Shown in pieces: positions 50,166 through 60,587 of a stretch of 64,000 bases of DNA. A model generated the notes under the pieces. That model saw only the letters and a program-made list of their open reading frames with translations. It did no database searches and was not told the DNA's origin. The DNA is from Litorivicinus lipolyticus (lineage in GTDB: Bacteria > Pseudomonadota > Gammaproteobacteria > Pseudomonadales > Litorivicinaceae). Within the stretch, counting starts at the first letter, position 1, and each line of letters opens with the position of its first letter. The position numbers were made by a program, and so were the translations under genes. The DNA lies in assembly GCF_009650135.1 (NCBI RefSeq), contig NZ_CP045871.1, forward strand, positions 496,001 to 560,000, in the 5' to 3' direction.

Positions 50166-51381
50166 CGGCTAACTCCAGCTGTTTTAGGGCGTCATCAAAG
50201 AAGCTGACTGCGCCAAAGTTGCCGCTCTTCAAGGCCAGGGCCAGGGGATCCGAGGCGCTGCCGGCGAAGGTCCAGGGCACCCCGGGACAGATCTCGGGTC
50301 CACAGCGCACCTGGCGCACGCCCAAGGCTTGGGCGACCGCACCTGAGGTTTCGCCGCCGGCCACGACAAAGCGCCGGACGCCGCGGGCGTAGGCCGCCTG
50401 TGCGATCTGGCTAAGAGCAGATTCGACTTGGCTGCCGGCTTCGGCGACGCCCATGCTCGACTGGGCCGCACGCACCGCCGCCGGGTCGTCGGTGGCGTAA
50501 ATCAACGCTGTTTGCTCGGCCGGCAGTTGGTCCAACCACGCGACGCAGGCGTCGATGTCGGCCGCGCCCAACTGGCCTGGTTTGATTTGGTAGCTGGGAC
50601 GATCGGCGCTCCAATGGGCGACCTGTCGGCGCGTCATTTCCGAGCAACTGCCGCTGAGGACCAGGCTGCGGCCGGGCACCTGAGGGTCCGCTTCGGGTTG
50701 GTGGTTAGCCAGTCCAAGGCGCGCCGGAAGCGGCATTGCCAAGGCACTGCCACCAGTCAGCATGACATGGTCGGGGAGGCTGGCAACGATCTGTTCCAGG
50801 TCGTCAAATTCGACCGCGTCGGCAATGATGTGTTCGGCATCCGGCAGTGCGCTTTGACTGCGTTGGTCGGCGCGCGAGAACAGGGCGACGCGCCCTGCGA
50901 CCTGCGGCGTTAGCACCCGCACCAGGTTGGAATCCGTCATCGGCGTTAGTGGGTGGTCTTTGAGGCTGGATTCGCTGAGCAACTGTTGGCCGACGAACAG
51001 GTGGCCCATATAAACGCTGCGACCGTTTTCGGGAAAGGCCGGGCAGTAAATCGCCTGGGTCTTGCCACTCAGTGCCATTAAGGCTTCCGAGACTGGGCCA
51101 ATGTTGCCCGTGGCGGTGGAATCAAAGGTCGAGCAGTATTTCCAGTACAGCTGCTGGGCCCCGCCGGCCAATAACCAGCGTCCCGCGGCGGTGCAATCGG
51201 CAACGGCGGTAGCGACCGGCTCGGTGCGGCATTTTAGCGCGACAATTTCGATGTCCGCGTGGCCGTCGGACGGGCCATCGGGCAGCCCGAAGTGCAGCTG
51301 GACCGACGCACCGCTGCGTCGTAGCAGGCCGGCGAGGTCGGTGGCGCCGGTGAAATCATCGGCAATGCATCCCAGTATCAT
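50152..51381 (-). CDS. otnK: 3-oxo-tetronate kinase (DUF1537 family)
   Basis: A 409-residue acid-sugar kinase. GCIADDFTGATDLAGLLRRSG is the substrate domain, SGSCSEMTRRQVAHW leads into the nucleotide domain, and FVVAGGETSGAVAQALG plus LALKSGNFGAVSFFDDAL complete it. Gene order LtnD-OtnK-OtnC equals the L-threonate pathway described for many proteobacteria. Its start overlaps the LtnD stop (ATGA). The hydroxypyruvate-isomerase-like OtnI that normally makes 3-oxo-tetronate is missing from the window. Confidence 0.87.
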   Translation of the reverse strand: MILGCIADDFTGATDLAGLLRRSGASVQLHFGLPDGPSDGHADIEIVALKCRTEPVATAVADCTAAGRWLLAGGAQQLYWKYCSTFDSTATGNIGPVSEALMALSGKTQAIYCPAFPENGRSVYMGHLFVGQQLLSESSLKDHPLTPMTDSNLVRVLTPQVAGRVALFSRADQRSQSALPDAEHIIADAVEFDDLEQIVASLPDHVMLTGGSALAMPLPARLGLANHQPEADPQVPGRSLVLSGSCSEMTRRQVAHWSADRPSYQIKPGQLGAADIDACVAWLDQLPAEQTALIYATDDPAAVRAAQSSMGVAEAGSQVESALSQIAQAAYARGVRRFVVAGGETSGAVAQALGVRQVRCGPEICPGVPWTFAGSASDPLALALKSGNFGAVSFFDDALKQLELADGPA

Positions 51382-52268
51382 TCGTCCATCCCCGGCAAGC
51401 GTTGCTGTGATTGGCGCGCTAACAGCTGGGCCACGGCGCTGTCATCGAGGCGCCCGAGGCCGGCCTGGGAGGCGTCGGCAAACAGCCCAAGCGAGGTGTC
51501 GGTCAGCGGTGTGACCGCGGCTTCGGCGCGCGCCTCGTGCTGAACGATGCCCAGGTCCTTAACAAAAATGTCGACGCTGGACAGCGGTCGGTAGTCGCCG
51601 TCGGCAATGTGCGGCGCGCGGTTTTCGAACATCCACGAGGTCCCAGCACACTTGCTGATGACGTCAATGACCTGGTGCAAGTCCATGTCCAGCGCCGCCG
51701 CCAGGTTCATCGCCTCGGCGGCGGCGGCAATGTGAACGCCGGCCAACAGCTGGTTGATGGTCTTCATCTTTGAGCCTTCGCCGGCGGCGTCGCCCAAGCG
51801 GAACACGTGCTCGGCGATGGCATCCAGTACCGGCTGTGCGTGTTGCATGCTGGCCGGGGTTGCGGAGGCCATGACCGACATGCGGCCTTCGCTGGCCTTT
51901 AAGGCGCCGCCGGACACCGGCGCATCGATGTAGCCAAAGCCGCGTTCGATGACCCGTGCAGCCAGATCTTTGGCGATGCTGGGTGCCAACGTGACGCAGT
52001 TCATAACGACGGCGCCGGGTGACAGTTTATCCAGCAGCGGACTGTCGAAAATCACCGATTCTGCTTGTTGCGCATTGACCACAAAAATCAGTGCAACATC
52101 AATGCTATCGGCGTTATCCAGTCGATCGATGGGGGTGCCACCGTCGGCAGCAAAGGCATTGAGTGCATCGGCATTCAGGTCAAAGCCGACGCTGGTTAGG
52201 CCGGCACGATGACAAGACAGGGCCGCGCCCATACCCATCGAACCTAACCCAATGGTCAGTGTTTTCAT
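51378..52268 (-). CDS. ltnD: L-threonate dehydrogenase
   Basis: A 296-residue NAD-dependent beta-hydroxyacid dehydrogenase. The cofactor motif is IGLGSMGMGAALSCHRAG, the substrate loop DAPVSGGALKAS is canonical, the catalytic Lys sits in EGSKMKTINQLLAGVH, and SVDIFVKDLGIV follows. The QLLAGVHIAAAAEAMNLA stretch and operon with otnK and otnC support LtnD, which oxidises L-threonate at C2. It shares ancestry with the enzyme at 39.3-40.2 kb but lies in another operon, so one may use D-erythronate or a different acid. Confidence 0.85.
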   Translation of the reverse strand: MKTLTIGLGSMGMGAALSCHRAGLTSVGFDLNADALNAFAADGGTPIDRLDNADSIDVALIFVVNAQQAESVIFDSPLLDKLSPGAVVMNCVTLAPSIAKDLAARVIERGFGYIDAPVSGGALKASEGRMSVMASATPASMQHAQPVLDAIAEHVFRLGDAAGEGSKMKTINQLLAGVHIAAAAEAMNLAAALDMDLHQVIDVISKCAGTSWMFENRAPHIADGDYRPLSSVDIFVKDLGIVQHEARAEAAVTPLTDTSLGLFADASQAGLGRLDDSAVAQLLARQSQQRLPGMDE

Positions 52269-52282
52269 TTTACGTTCCTCAA

Positions 52283-53044
52283 TTATAGGCAGGCAGTCAT
52301 GCCGCCATCAACAAATAGGGTTTGGCCATTAACAAAGCTGGATGCGGCGGAGGATAGGAACACACAGGCCCCGACCAGTTCATCGATTTGGCCCCAACGA
52401 CCGGCGGGTGTGCGTTTCTCGATCCACGCACAAAAGGTCGGGTCGCTGACCAAGGCCGCATTTAACGGCGTGTCGAAATAGCCCGGTGCGATGGCGTTGC
52501 AATTCAGGCCGCGACCGGCCCAGTCCGTGGCCATGCCTTTGGTCAGGTTGGCAATAGCGCCTTTGGAGGCCGTATAGGGGGCAATGCCGGGACGCGCCAT
52601 GGCGGTCTGGACACTGGCGATGTTAATGATTTTGCCCTGACCACGTTGCAGCATGTGGCGCGCGGCGGCTTGGCCGACGTAAAAGGCCGAATACAGGTTG
52701 GTCCGCATCAGCTGGTCAAAGGCGTCGACCGGAAAGTTTTCAAGCGGTTCGCGAAACTGCATACCTGCGTTGTTAACCAGAATATCAATCGGCCCATGTT
52801 CGCGCTCGAACCCATCGATGGCTTGGGCGCAGGCATCGGCGTCGGTGACGTCAAACCCCAGCGTTCGGACATCCCAGCCCTCTGCGCTGAGTGTGCGCTG
52901 GGCGTCGTTCAAGCGTTCGGTGTTGCGTGCATTCAATACGATTTTGGCGCCGGCCTGGGCCAGTCCCCGGGCCAACGCAAAGCCGATGCCCATCGAGGAG
53001 CCGGTGATTAGGGCAGTCTTGCCGGAGAGGTCAAAGAGGTTCAT
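52283..53044 (-). CDS. idnO: 5-keto-D-gluconate 5-reductase-like SDR
   Basis: A 253-residue short-chain dehydrogenase resembling E. coli IdnO along its length: MNLFDLSGKTALITGSSMGIGFALA, GPIDILVNNAGMQFREPLENFP, NIASVQTAMARPGIAPYTASKGA, IAPGYFDTPL and KRTPAGRWGQIDELVGA. IdnO reduces 5-keto-gluconate to D-gluconate in L-idonate breakdown. It heads an operon with ltnD, otnK and otnC and is divergent from the IdnD-like gene. Operator site 5 is 40 bases upstream. In this setting the pair might interconvert a similar 4-6 carbon acid. Confidence 0.84.
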   Translation of the reverse strand: MNLFDLSGKTALITGSSMGIGFALARGLAQAGAKIVLNARNTERLNDAQRTLSAEGWDVRTLGFDVTDADACAQAIDGFEREHGPIDILVNNAGMQFREPLENFPVDAFDQLMRTNLYSAFYVGQAAARHMLQRGQGKIINIASVQTAMARPGIAPYTASKGAIANLTKGMATDWAGRGLNCNAIAPGYFDTPLNAALVSDPTFCAWIEKRTPAGRWGQIDELVGACVFLSSAASSFVNGQTLFVDGGMTACL

Positions 53045-53084
53045 GTTGGTCTCACTGTTTAGCAGCTATTATTCTAAAAAATAA

Positions 53085-53094
53085 TGGTATACCA
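53085..53094. promoter_or_regulatory. GntR-type operator palindrome, site 5
   Basis: Perfect TGGTATACCA, flanked by AATAA and TTTTA, 40 bases from the idnO start and 45 bases from the idnD start in a short divergent region. Confidence 0.73.
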
Positions 53095-53139
53095 TTTTAT
53101 CAAGGCGGTCGAGACCGTCACTTTTCCTAGGATGCTCTG

Positions 53140-54186
53140 ATGAAAGCACTGTACGCGCACGGCCCCAAAGACCTTCGTTTGACCGAGCAACCGTCGCCTG
53201 AATTGGGCGCCGGCCAGGTCCGTATTAACACGGCCCGCGGCGGTATCTGCGGCTCGGATCTGCATTACTTCCAGCACGGCGGGTTTGGTGACATCCGTTT
53301 GCGCGAGCCGATGATTTTGGGTCACGAAGTGTCCGGCTATGTGGCGGAAATGGGTGCTGATGTCACCGGTTTGAGCCTCGGCGATCGAGTCGCGGTATCG
53401 CCTTCGCGGCCGTGCGGTGAATGCCAGTACTGTTTAGAAGGGCTGCCCAATCACTGCCAAAACATGCGCTTTTATGGCTCTGCGATGCCGTTTCCGCACA
53501 TCCAAGGTGCGTTCAGCACCGAGCTGATCATCGACCAGTCCCAGGCCGTTGTAGCCAACGGCATCAGTGCCGAAGAAGCCGCCATGGCCGAGCCTTTGTC
53601 GGTCGGTTTGCACGCGGTTAAGCGCGCAGGCGACGTGTTTGGTAAAACCGTCATGGTGACCGGTTGTGGGCCGATCGGCGTGATGTGCGTGCTGGCCGCG
53701 CGCCGTGCAGGGGCCGCACACATTATTGCGGTCGACATCGCCGACTTTACGCTGGGCTTTGCGACCCAGGCCGGGGCGGATCAGGTGATCAATCCCCAGA
53801 CCAACCCCGAGGCGTTGGAGCCGTTAAAAGCGGGCAAAGGCCAGGTCGACGTACTGATTGAATGTTCGGGCGCGGAATCGGCCTTGGTCAGCGGCATTGC
53901 CTGCATGCGCCCGCGCGGCGTGATCGTTCAATTGGGGCTGGGGGCGCCGATGACGCTGCCACTAATGCAGATCACCGCCAAAGAGTTGTCAATGAAAGGC
54001 TCGTTTCGGTTCCATGCTGAGTTTGCCCAGGCGGTCCACTTCATGACCGCGGGGCTGATTGATGTGAAACCCTTGATGACCCACTCGTTTGACGTCAGCG
54101 ATCACGCCCAGGCCTTTAAAACGGCGGCTGACCGAACCTCGGCGATGAAAGTGCAGTTGCGCTTTGACACCGAGATGTCGGCTTAG
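53140..54186 (+). CDS. idnD: Zinc-dependent L-idonate 5-dehydrogenase-like
   Basis: A 348-residue medium-chain dehydrogenase. Catalytic zinc ligands are Cys37 (GGICGSDLHY) and His62-Glu63 (GHE), and the structural zinc uses Cys92, Cys95, Cys98 and Cys106. The cofactor motif VTGCGPIGVMCV follows. NMRFYGSAMPFPHIQGAF and KGSFRFHAEF match E. coli IdnD closely. IdnD oxidises L-idonate to 5-keto-D-gluconate, and the divergent IdnO homologue reduces that to gluconate. AGGAT precedes the start. The stop overlaps the convergent lutC by 4 bases. Confidence 0.87.
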   Translation: MKALYAHGPKDLRLTEQPSPELGAGQVRINTARGGICGSDLHYFQHGGFGDIRLREPMILGHEVSGYVAEMGADVTGLSLGDRVAVSPSRPCGECQYCLEGLPNHCQNMRFYGSAMPFPHIQGAFSTELIIDQSQAVVANGISAEEAAMAEPLSVGLHAVKRAGDVFGKTVMVTGCGPIGVMCVLAARRAGAAHIIAVDIADFTLGFATQAGADQVINPQTNPEALEPLKAGKGQVDVLIECSGAESALVSGIACMRPRGVIVQLGLGAPMTLPLMQITAKELSMKGSFRFHAEFAQAVHFMTAGLIDVKPLMTHSFDVSDHAQAFKTAADRTSAMKVQLRFDTEMSA

Positions 54187-54824
54187 TCTTGGATCAGCAG
54201 CACAATCAAGCGTTTCGGGCCGTGCACGCCATAGGCCAGCACCTGGGCGATATCGGCGCTTTTGGACGGCCCGGACACCAGCAAGGCATTGGTCGGCATT
54301 TGCGTCGCCCAGCCTTGCTCGGTTAGCACCTCGGTAAAGGTGTTGCCGATGGTTTGGCCGTCCAGCAGCGCAATATGCACCGGCGGCACCAAACTCATCA
54401 GGCGTGGCTCGTCAGGTGTCGGCCACATCACCAGCGAACCGGTTTCGGCAATGCCGCCGCGCGTGCTGGTAAAGGCGGCATCAATATCGCTGAACAGCTC
54501 GCCTTTCCATTCGTTGATCGGGGCATCATAGCGACGCACTTCGCCGCTGACGGCGGCGGCCGCTTGGTCGGCCACCTCGCCGGCGCCGACTAACACGCGC
54601 TCAAAGCCCTCGGCTGCACAGATGCGCGCCAAGTGCTCGCTCCAATCCTTGCGGTTCACGCGAACAACTTCGCCGTGCACGCTTTCGATCATTTGTTGAA
54701 AACGATCCAGGCGCTCGTCGCCGCTCCACTGCTTATCCAAATGCACGGCCAAGTCCGGGTCGCCGGCATCGCTGGCAATCCACTGGCTTTGCAGCCGCTG
54801 TAAGATACGGTCGCGTGCGCTCAT
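54183..54824 (-). CDS. lutC: L-lactate utilization protein LutC/LldG
   Basis: A 213-residue LUD-domain protein with TSTRGGIAETGSLVMWPTPDEPRLMSLVPPVHIALLD, the LutC/YkgG signature. It is the third subunit of the lactate dehydrogenase complex that oxidises L-lactate to pyruvate with LutA and LutB. It overlaps lutB by 4 bases (ATGA). Confidence 0.9.
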   Translation of the reverse strand: MSARDRILQRLQSQWIASDAGDPDLAVHLDKQWSGDERLDRFQQMIESVHGEVVRVNRKDWSEHLARICAAEGFERVLVGAGEVADQAAAAVSGEVRRYDAPINEWKGELFSDIDAAFTSTRGGIAETGSLVMWPTPDEPRLMSLVPPVHIALLDGQTIGNTFTEVLTEQGWATQMPTNALLVSGPSKSADIAQVLAYGVHGPKRLIVLLIQD

Positions 54825-56230
54825 CGTTTGTCCTTCATCATTTCATGCAGGGTCTTTGGTGCTAGCGCCGGTTTGATTCGACTCTTGGTCCAGGGGCCCA
54901 TGGCTTTTTCCGGCAGTAAGCCGCGAAAGCGCGTGGCGCTCCAGGTCATGGTGCGATACAGCGCCGGGCGCTGGTGAATCCATTGCCACGATTGCCAGAC
55001 CAGGGCCTCGTACCATTTGCGCAGGGCGCCCTGGCCGTAAACGGTGCCGGCGCGGTCGTTGCGGGTCGCTTCGTGGCGCAGCTTGCTGATCAGTTGCGGT
55101 ATCGGAATTCGGACCGGGCAGGCTTCGCCGCACGCGCCATTGAGCGAGCACGCGCTGAGCATCTCGCCTTGCTTGTCGATGCCGTATTGCTGCGGGTTCA
55201 AGATTTGGCCGATCGGGCCGGGGTAGACCGTCCCGTAGGCATGACCACCAATGCGCGTATACACCGGGCAATGGTTCATACAAGCGCCACAGCGAATGCA
55301 CTTTAGGGTGTCGCGCATGGCGTCGTCGTTGAATATTTTTGATCGGCCGTTGTCCAGCAATACCAGGTGGACTTCGTCCGGGCCGTCCATCTCGCCGGGC
55401 TTGCGCGGGCTGGAAATCATATTGAAATAGGTGGTCGCGTGCTGGCCGGTGGCGCTGCGGGTCAGCACCGAATACAGCGGCGGCACGTCGGCCAGCTGCG
55501 GCACCACTTTTTCGATCCCGGTGATGGCAATGTGGACCGGCGGCACGGTGGTGGTCATGCGCCCATTACCTTCGTTTTCGACCAGACACAGGGTGCCGGT
55601 TTCGGCGACGGCAAAATTGACCCCACTGATCCCGACCGCGGCGGTTTCAAACTTGGTTCGCAGCACCTTTCGTGCAATCGCCGTCAGGGTGTCGACGTCT
55701 TCGGTGTACTCGACCCCGGGTATTTTTTCGGCAAACAGCTCGGCGATTTCTTTTTTGTTCTTGTGGATGGCCGGCATGATGATGTGGCTGGGGGTTTCAC
55801 CATCGATTTGGACGATGTACTCGCCCAGGTCGCTTTCCAGCGCTTCGATGCCGTGCTGCTCTAAAAACGCGTTGAGGTGGCACTCCTCCGACACCATCGA
55901 CTTGCCTTTAATGACGTGTTTCGCGTCGTGGCGTTGGCAGATGCCCAAGATAATGTCGTTGGCCTCGGCCGGGGTGTCGGCCCAGTGAACCTGGATGCCG
56001 TTGGCTTGGCACTGGGCTTCTAGGGTGATCAAATTTTGCGGCAGGTTTTTCAGCGCACGTGCACGAATGGCACTGGCCAAGTCGCGCGCCGATTCCAGCT
56101 CCACCGGATCGGGGAATTGGTTAGCACGACGCTCGCGCAGGCTGTCCATGGCTTCGCGAAAGTTGGAGCGCAGGGTCGGGTTGGCGAGGGCGTCTTTGGC
56201 GGCGTTGGTAAAACTAACCGGGCTGTTCAT
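54821..56230 (-). CDS. lutB: L-lactate utilization iron-sulfur protein LutB/LldF
   Basis: A 469-residue protein. The N-terminal LUD domain contains KSMVSEECHLNAFLEQHGIE and GISGVNFAVAETGTLCLVENEGNGR. Two 4Fe-4S motifs follow: CIRCGACMNHCPVY and, further on, CSLNGACGEACPV. The C-terminal region carries the quinone-complex part of the family. It passes electrons from lactate oxidation and acts with LutA and LutC at the membrane. Overlaps with both neighbours are 4 bases. Confidence 0.93.
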   Translation of the reverse strand: MNSPVSFTNAAKDALANPTLRSNFREAMDSLRERRANQFPDPVELESARDLASAIRARALKNLPQNLITLEAQCQANGIQVHWADTPAEANDIILGICQRHDAKHVIKGKSMVSEECHLNAFLEQHGIEALESDLGEYIVQIDGETPSHIIMPAIHKNKKEIAELFAEKIPGVEYTEDVDTLTAIARKVLRTKFETAAVGISGVNFAVAETGTLCLVENEGNGRMTTTVPPVHIAITGIEKVVPQLADVPPLYSVLTRSATGQHATTYFNMISSPRKPGEMDGPDEVHLVLLDNGRSKIFNDDAMRDTLKCIRCGACMNHCPVYTRIGGHAYGTVYPGPIGQILNPQQYGIDKQGEMLSACSLNGACGEACPVRIPIPQLISKLRHEATRNDRAGTVYGQGALRKWYEALVWQSWQWIHQRPALYRTMTWSATRFRGLLPEKAMGPWTKSRIKPALAPKTLHEMMKDKR

Positions 56231-56952
56231 TGAATGCGCTCCCAGACAAAGTCATACAGGTGGGCGGGATTCAGGTTCATGCCTTGCTTGCCCATGGTGC
56301 CGGAAATGTTCATTAAACAGCCTGAATCGCCGCAGACGAACTGTTGGGCGCCTGTTGCGGCCACGTGTTTGGCTTTGTCGTCGGCCATGGCGGCGCTGAT
56401 TTCGGGTTGTTTGACGCTAAAGGTACCGCCAAAGCCGCAGCATTCAGTTTCGTACTGGGCGACTTTGACGGTTACCTTCGACAGTCGAGCCAACAAGGCC
56501 TTGCCCTGTTCGGCCACGCCCATCTCGCGGCGCGCGCTGCAGCTGGTATGCAGGCAAATATCCAGCGCCGGTCCGCGGTCGTTGAGCGCCACGTCCAACA
56601 CATCAATCAGGTATTCCGATAGCTCGTAGGTGCGCGCCGCCAATTCTTTGGCCGCCGCCTCGTGCTTGGTCCCGGCCAGCAGTTCCGGCCAATGGTGCTT
56701 AATCATGCCAGCACAGCTGCCGGACGGGACGACCAGGTCGTGGCCGTCCTTGAACAGCGCCAGCTGATTAATCGCGACGGTTGCGGCTTGATCACGAAAT
56801 CCGCTATTGAAAGGTGGCTGACCGCAGCAGCTTTGGGCCTGCGGATAGTTGACTACGCAGCCGGCGTGCTCGAGTAATTTAACGCCGGCGATGCCCGCAT
56901 CGGGATAAAACATATCCACCAGGCAGGTGCCGAAGAAGTAGACTTGGCGCAT
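56227..56952 (-). CDS. lutA: L-lactate utilization cysteine-rich protein LutA/LldE
   Basis: A 241-residue protein with two cysteine-rich CCG domains: PQAQSCCGQPPFNSGF in the first half and TECCGFGGTFSVKQPEIS in the second, with lone Cys residues (PSGSCAGMI, HTSCSARREMG) completing each cluster. These bind a special 4Fe-4S centre as in glycolate oxidase and heterodisulfide reductase subunits. It is first in lutABC. AAGGA precedes the ATG, and a PdhR-like operator lies 18 bases upstream. Confidence 0.92.
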   Translation of the reverse strand: MRQVYFFGTCLVDMFYPDAGIAGVKLLEHAGCVVNYPQAQSCCGQPPFNSGFRDQAATVAINQLALFKDGHDLVVPSGSCAGMIKHHWPELLAGTKHEAAAKELAARTYELSEYLIDVLDVALNDRGPALDICLHTSCSARREMGVAEQGKALLARLSKVTVKVAQYETECCGFGGTFSVKQPEISAAMADDKAKHVAATGAQQFVCGDSGCLMNISGTMGKQGMNLNPAHLYDFVWERIQ

Positions 56953-56969
56953 TGGCGTTAAATCCTTTA

Positions 56970-56986
56970 AATTGGTCAGACCAATT
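56970..56986. promoter_or_regulatory. PdhR/LldR-type operator
   Basis: AATTGGTCAGACCAATT is a perfect 8-1-8 palindrome between divergent lutA and pdhR. It fits the PdhR/LldR consensus ATTGGTnnnACCAAT known from E. coli. It differs from the TGGTATACCA sites, so it belongs to the second GntR-type regulator. Confidence 0.8.
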
Positions 56987-57049
56987 AAGAGTACCGGTTC
57001 AAAAGGCCGCCAAGCAAGCGAAACGATCGCATAACCCTAGGACCCATGA

Positions 57050-57802
57050 ATGCCGCAAACTGCACGCGTCTCCGACGCCATCGTCGATCAGCTCGAAGCC
57101 TTGATTCTAGAAGGTTCGATGCGCCCCGGCGAACGCTTGCCGACGGAGCGGGCGTTGGCTGAACGCTTTGATGTGTCGCGGCCAAGCGTGCGCGATGCGC
57201 TGCAGAAATTGTCCAGTCGCGGCCTGGTGCGCCGGCGTCAGGGTGGCGGAACCTTTGTTGCGGACGGAATCGGCGCCACCTTTACCGATCCTTTGATGGA
57301 GCTTTTGGCAAACGACGACAATGCAGCCGAACAAATCAGCGAGTTTCGGCACGCCTTGGAAGGCTTGGCAGCGCGCTTGGCTGCTAAGCGCGCCACCGAC
57401 CAAGACCGCGCTCTGATTCAGCGCAAGTACGATGAGCTGCGTCGACTGCAGCAAACCGATGACCTGTCAGCCGAGGCCGCCGCGGATGCCGAATTTCACT
57501 TGGCGATCGCCGAGGCGGCCCATAACCCAGTGCTGTTGCACGTCATGCGTACTATGTTCCTCTTGCTTAGGGACAATATTATCGGCAACCTTAGCGGCCT
57601 CAGTGAAGAGACGGGCTCACGTCAGCTGATTCGCGACCAGCACGCTAAGATGCTGGAGCACATAGTTTCAGCGCCGGATCCGGACAAAGCACGGACCAGC
57701 GCACGAGAACACCTCGAGACCATTATCCAAATGTTCCGAGATAATAAAGCGGCCACAGAGCGGCAAAAATCATCCCGAAGGCGGGACCTGTTCAAATCCT
57801 AA
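57050..57802 (+). CDS. pdhR: Pyruvate dehydrogenase complex regulator PdhR
   Basis: A 250-residue FadR-subfamily GntR regulator. The DNA-binding part (LEALILEGSMRPGERLPTERALAERFDVSRPSVRDALQKL, then RRQGGGTFV) and the effector domain (TDPLMELLANDD, FRHALEGLAARLAA, IAEAAHNPVLLHVM) align well with E. coli PdhR, which senses pyruvate. It lies before aceE and aceF, the order of the E. coli pdh operon, and is divergent from lutABC with a PdhR-like operator between. No terminator is visible before aceE. Confidence 0.88.
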   Translation: MPQTARVSDAIVDQLEALILEGSMRPGERLPTERALAERFDVSRPSVRDALQKLSSRGLVRRRQGGGTFVADGIGATFTDPLMELLANDDNAAEQISEFRHALEGLAARLAAKRATDQDRALIQRKYDELRRLQQTDDLSAEAAADAEFHLAIAEAAHNPVLLHVMRTMFLLLRDNIIGNLSGLSEETGSRQLIRDQHAKMLEHIVSAPDPDKARTSAREHLETIIQMFRDNKAATERQKSSRRRDLFKS

Positions 57803-57898
57803 CCGGTGCCGAACATGTCTGGAAAATAAGAAAAAACAGCGGTGTCGGGGCCACGAGCCTTTTGACGCCTTTCGCATATTCGACTAGGGAGTTTGGGC

Positions 57899-60565
<2,667 letters not shown>

Positions 60566-60587
60566 GCAGTTTGTCTAAGGAATTGGA

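Noticed and set aside
56970..56986. Sixth site of the TGGTATACCA regulon
   Set aside because: Core is TTGGTCAGACCAA with odd spacing, matching PdhR/LldR consensus and standing next to pdhR, so it belongs to another regulator.
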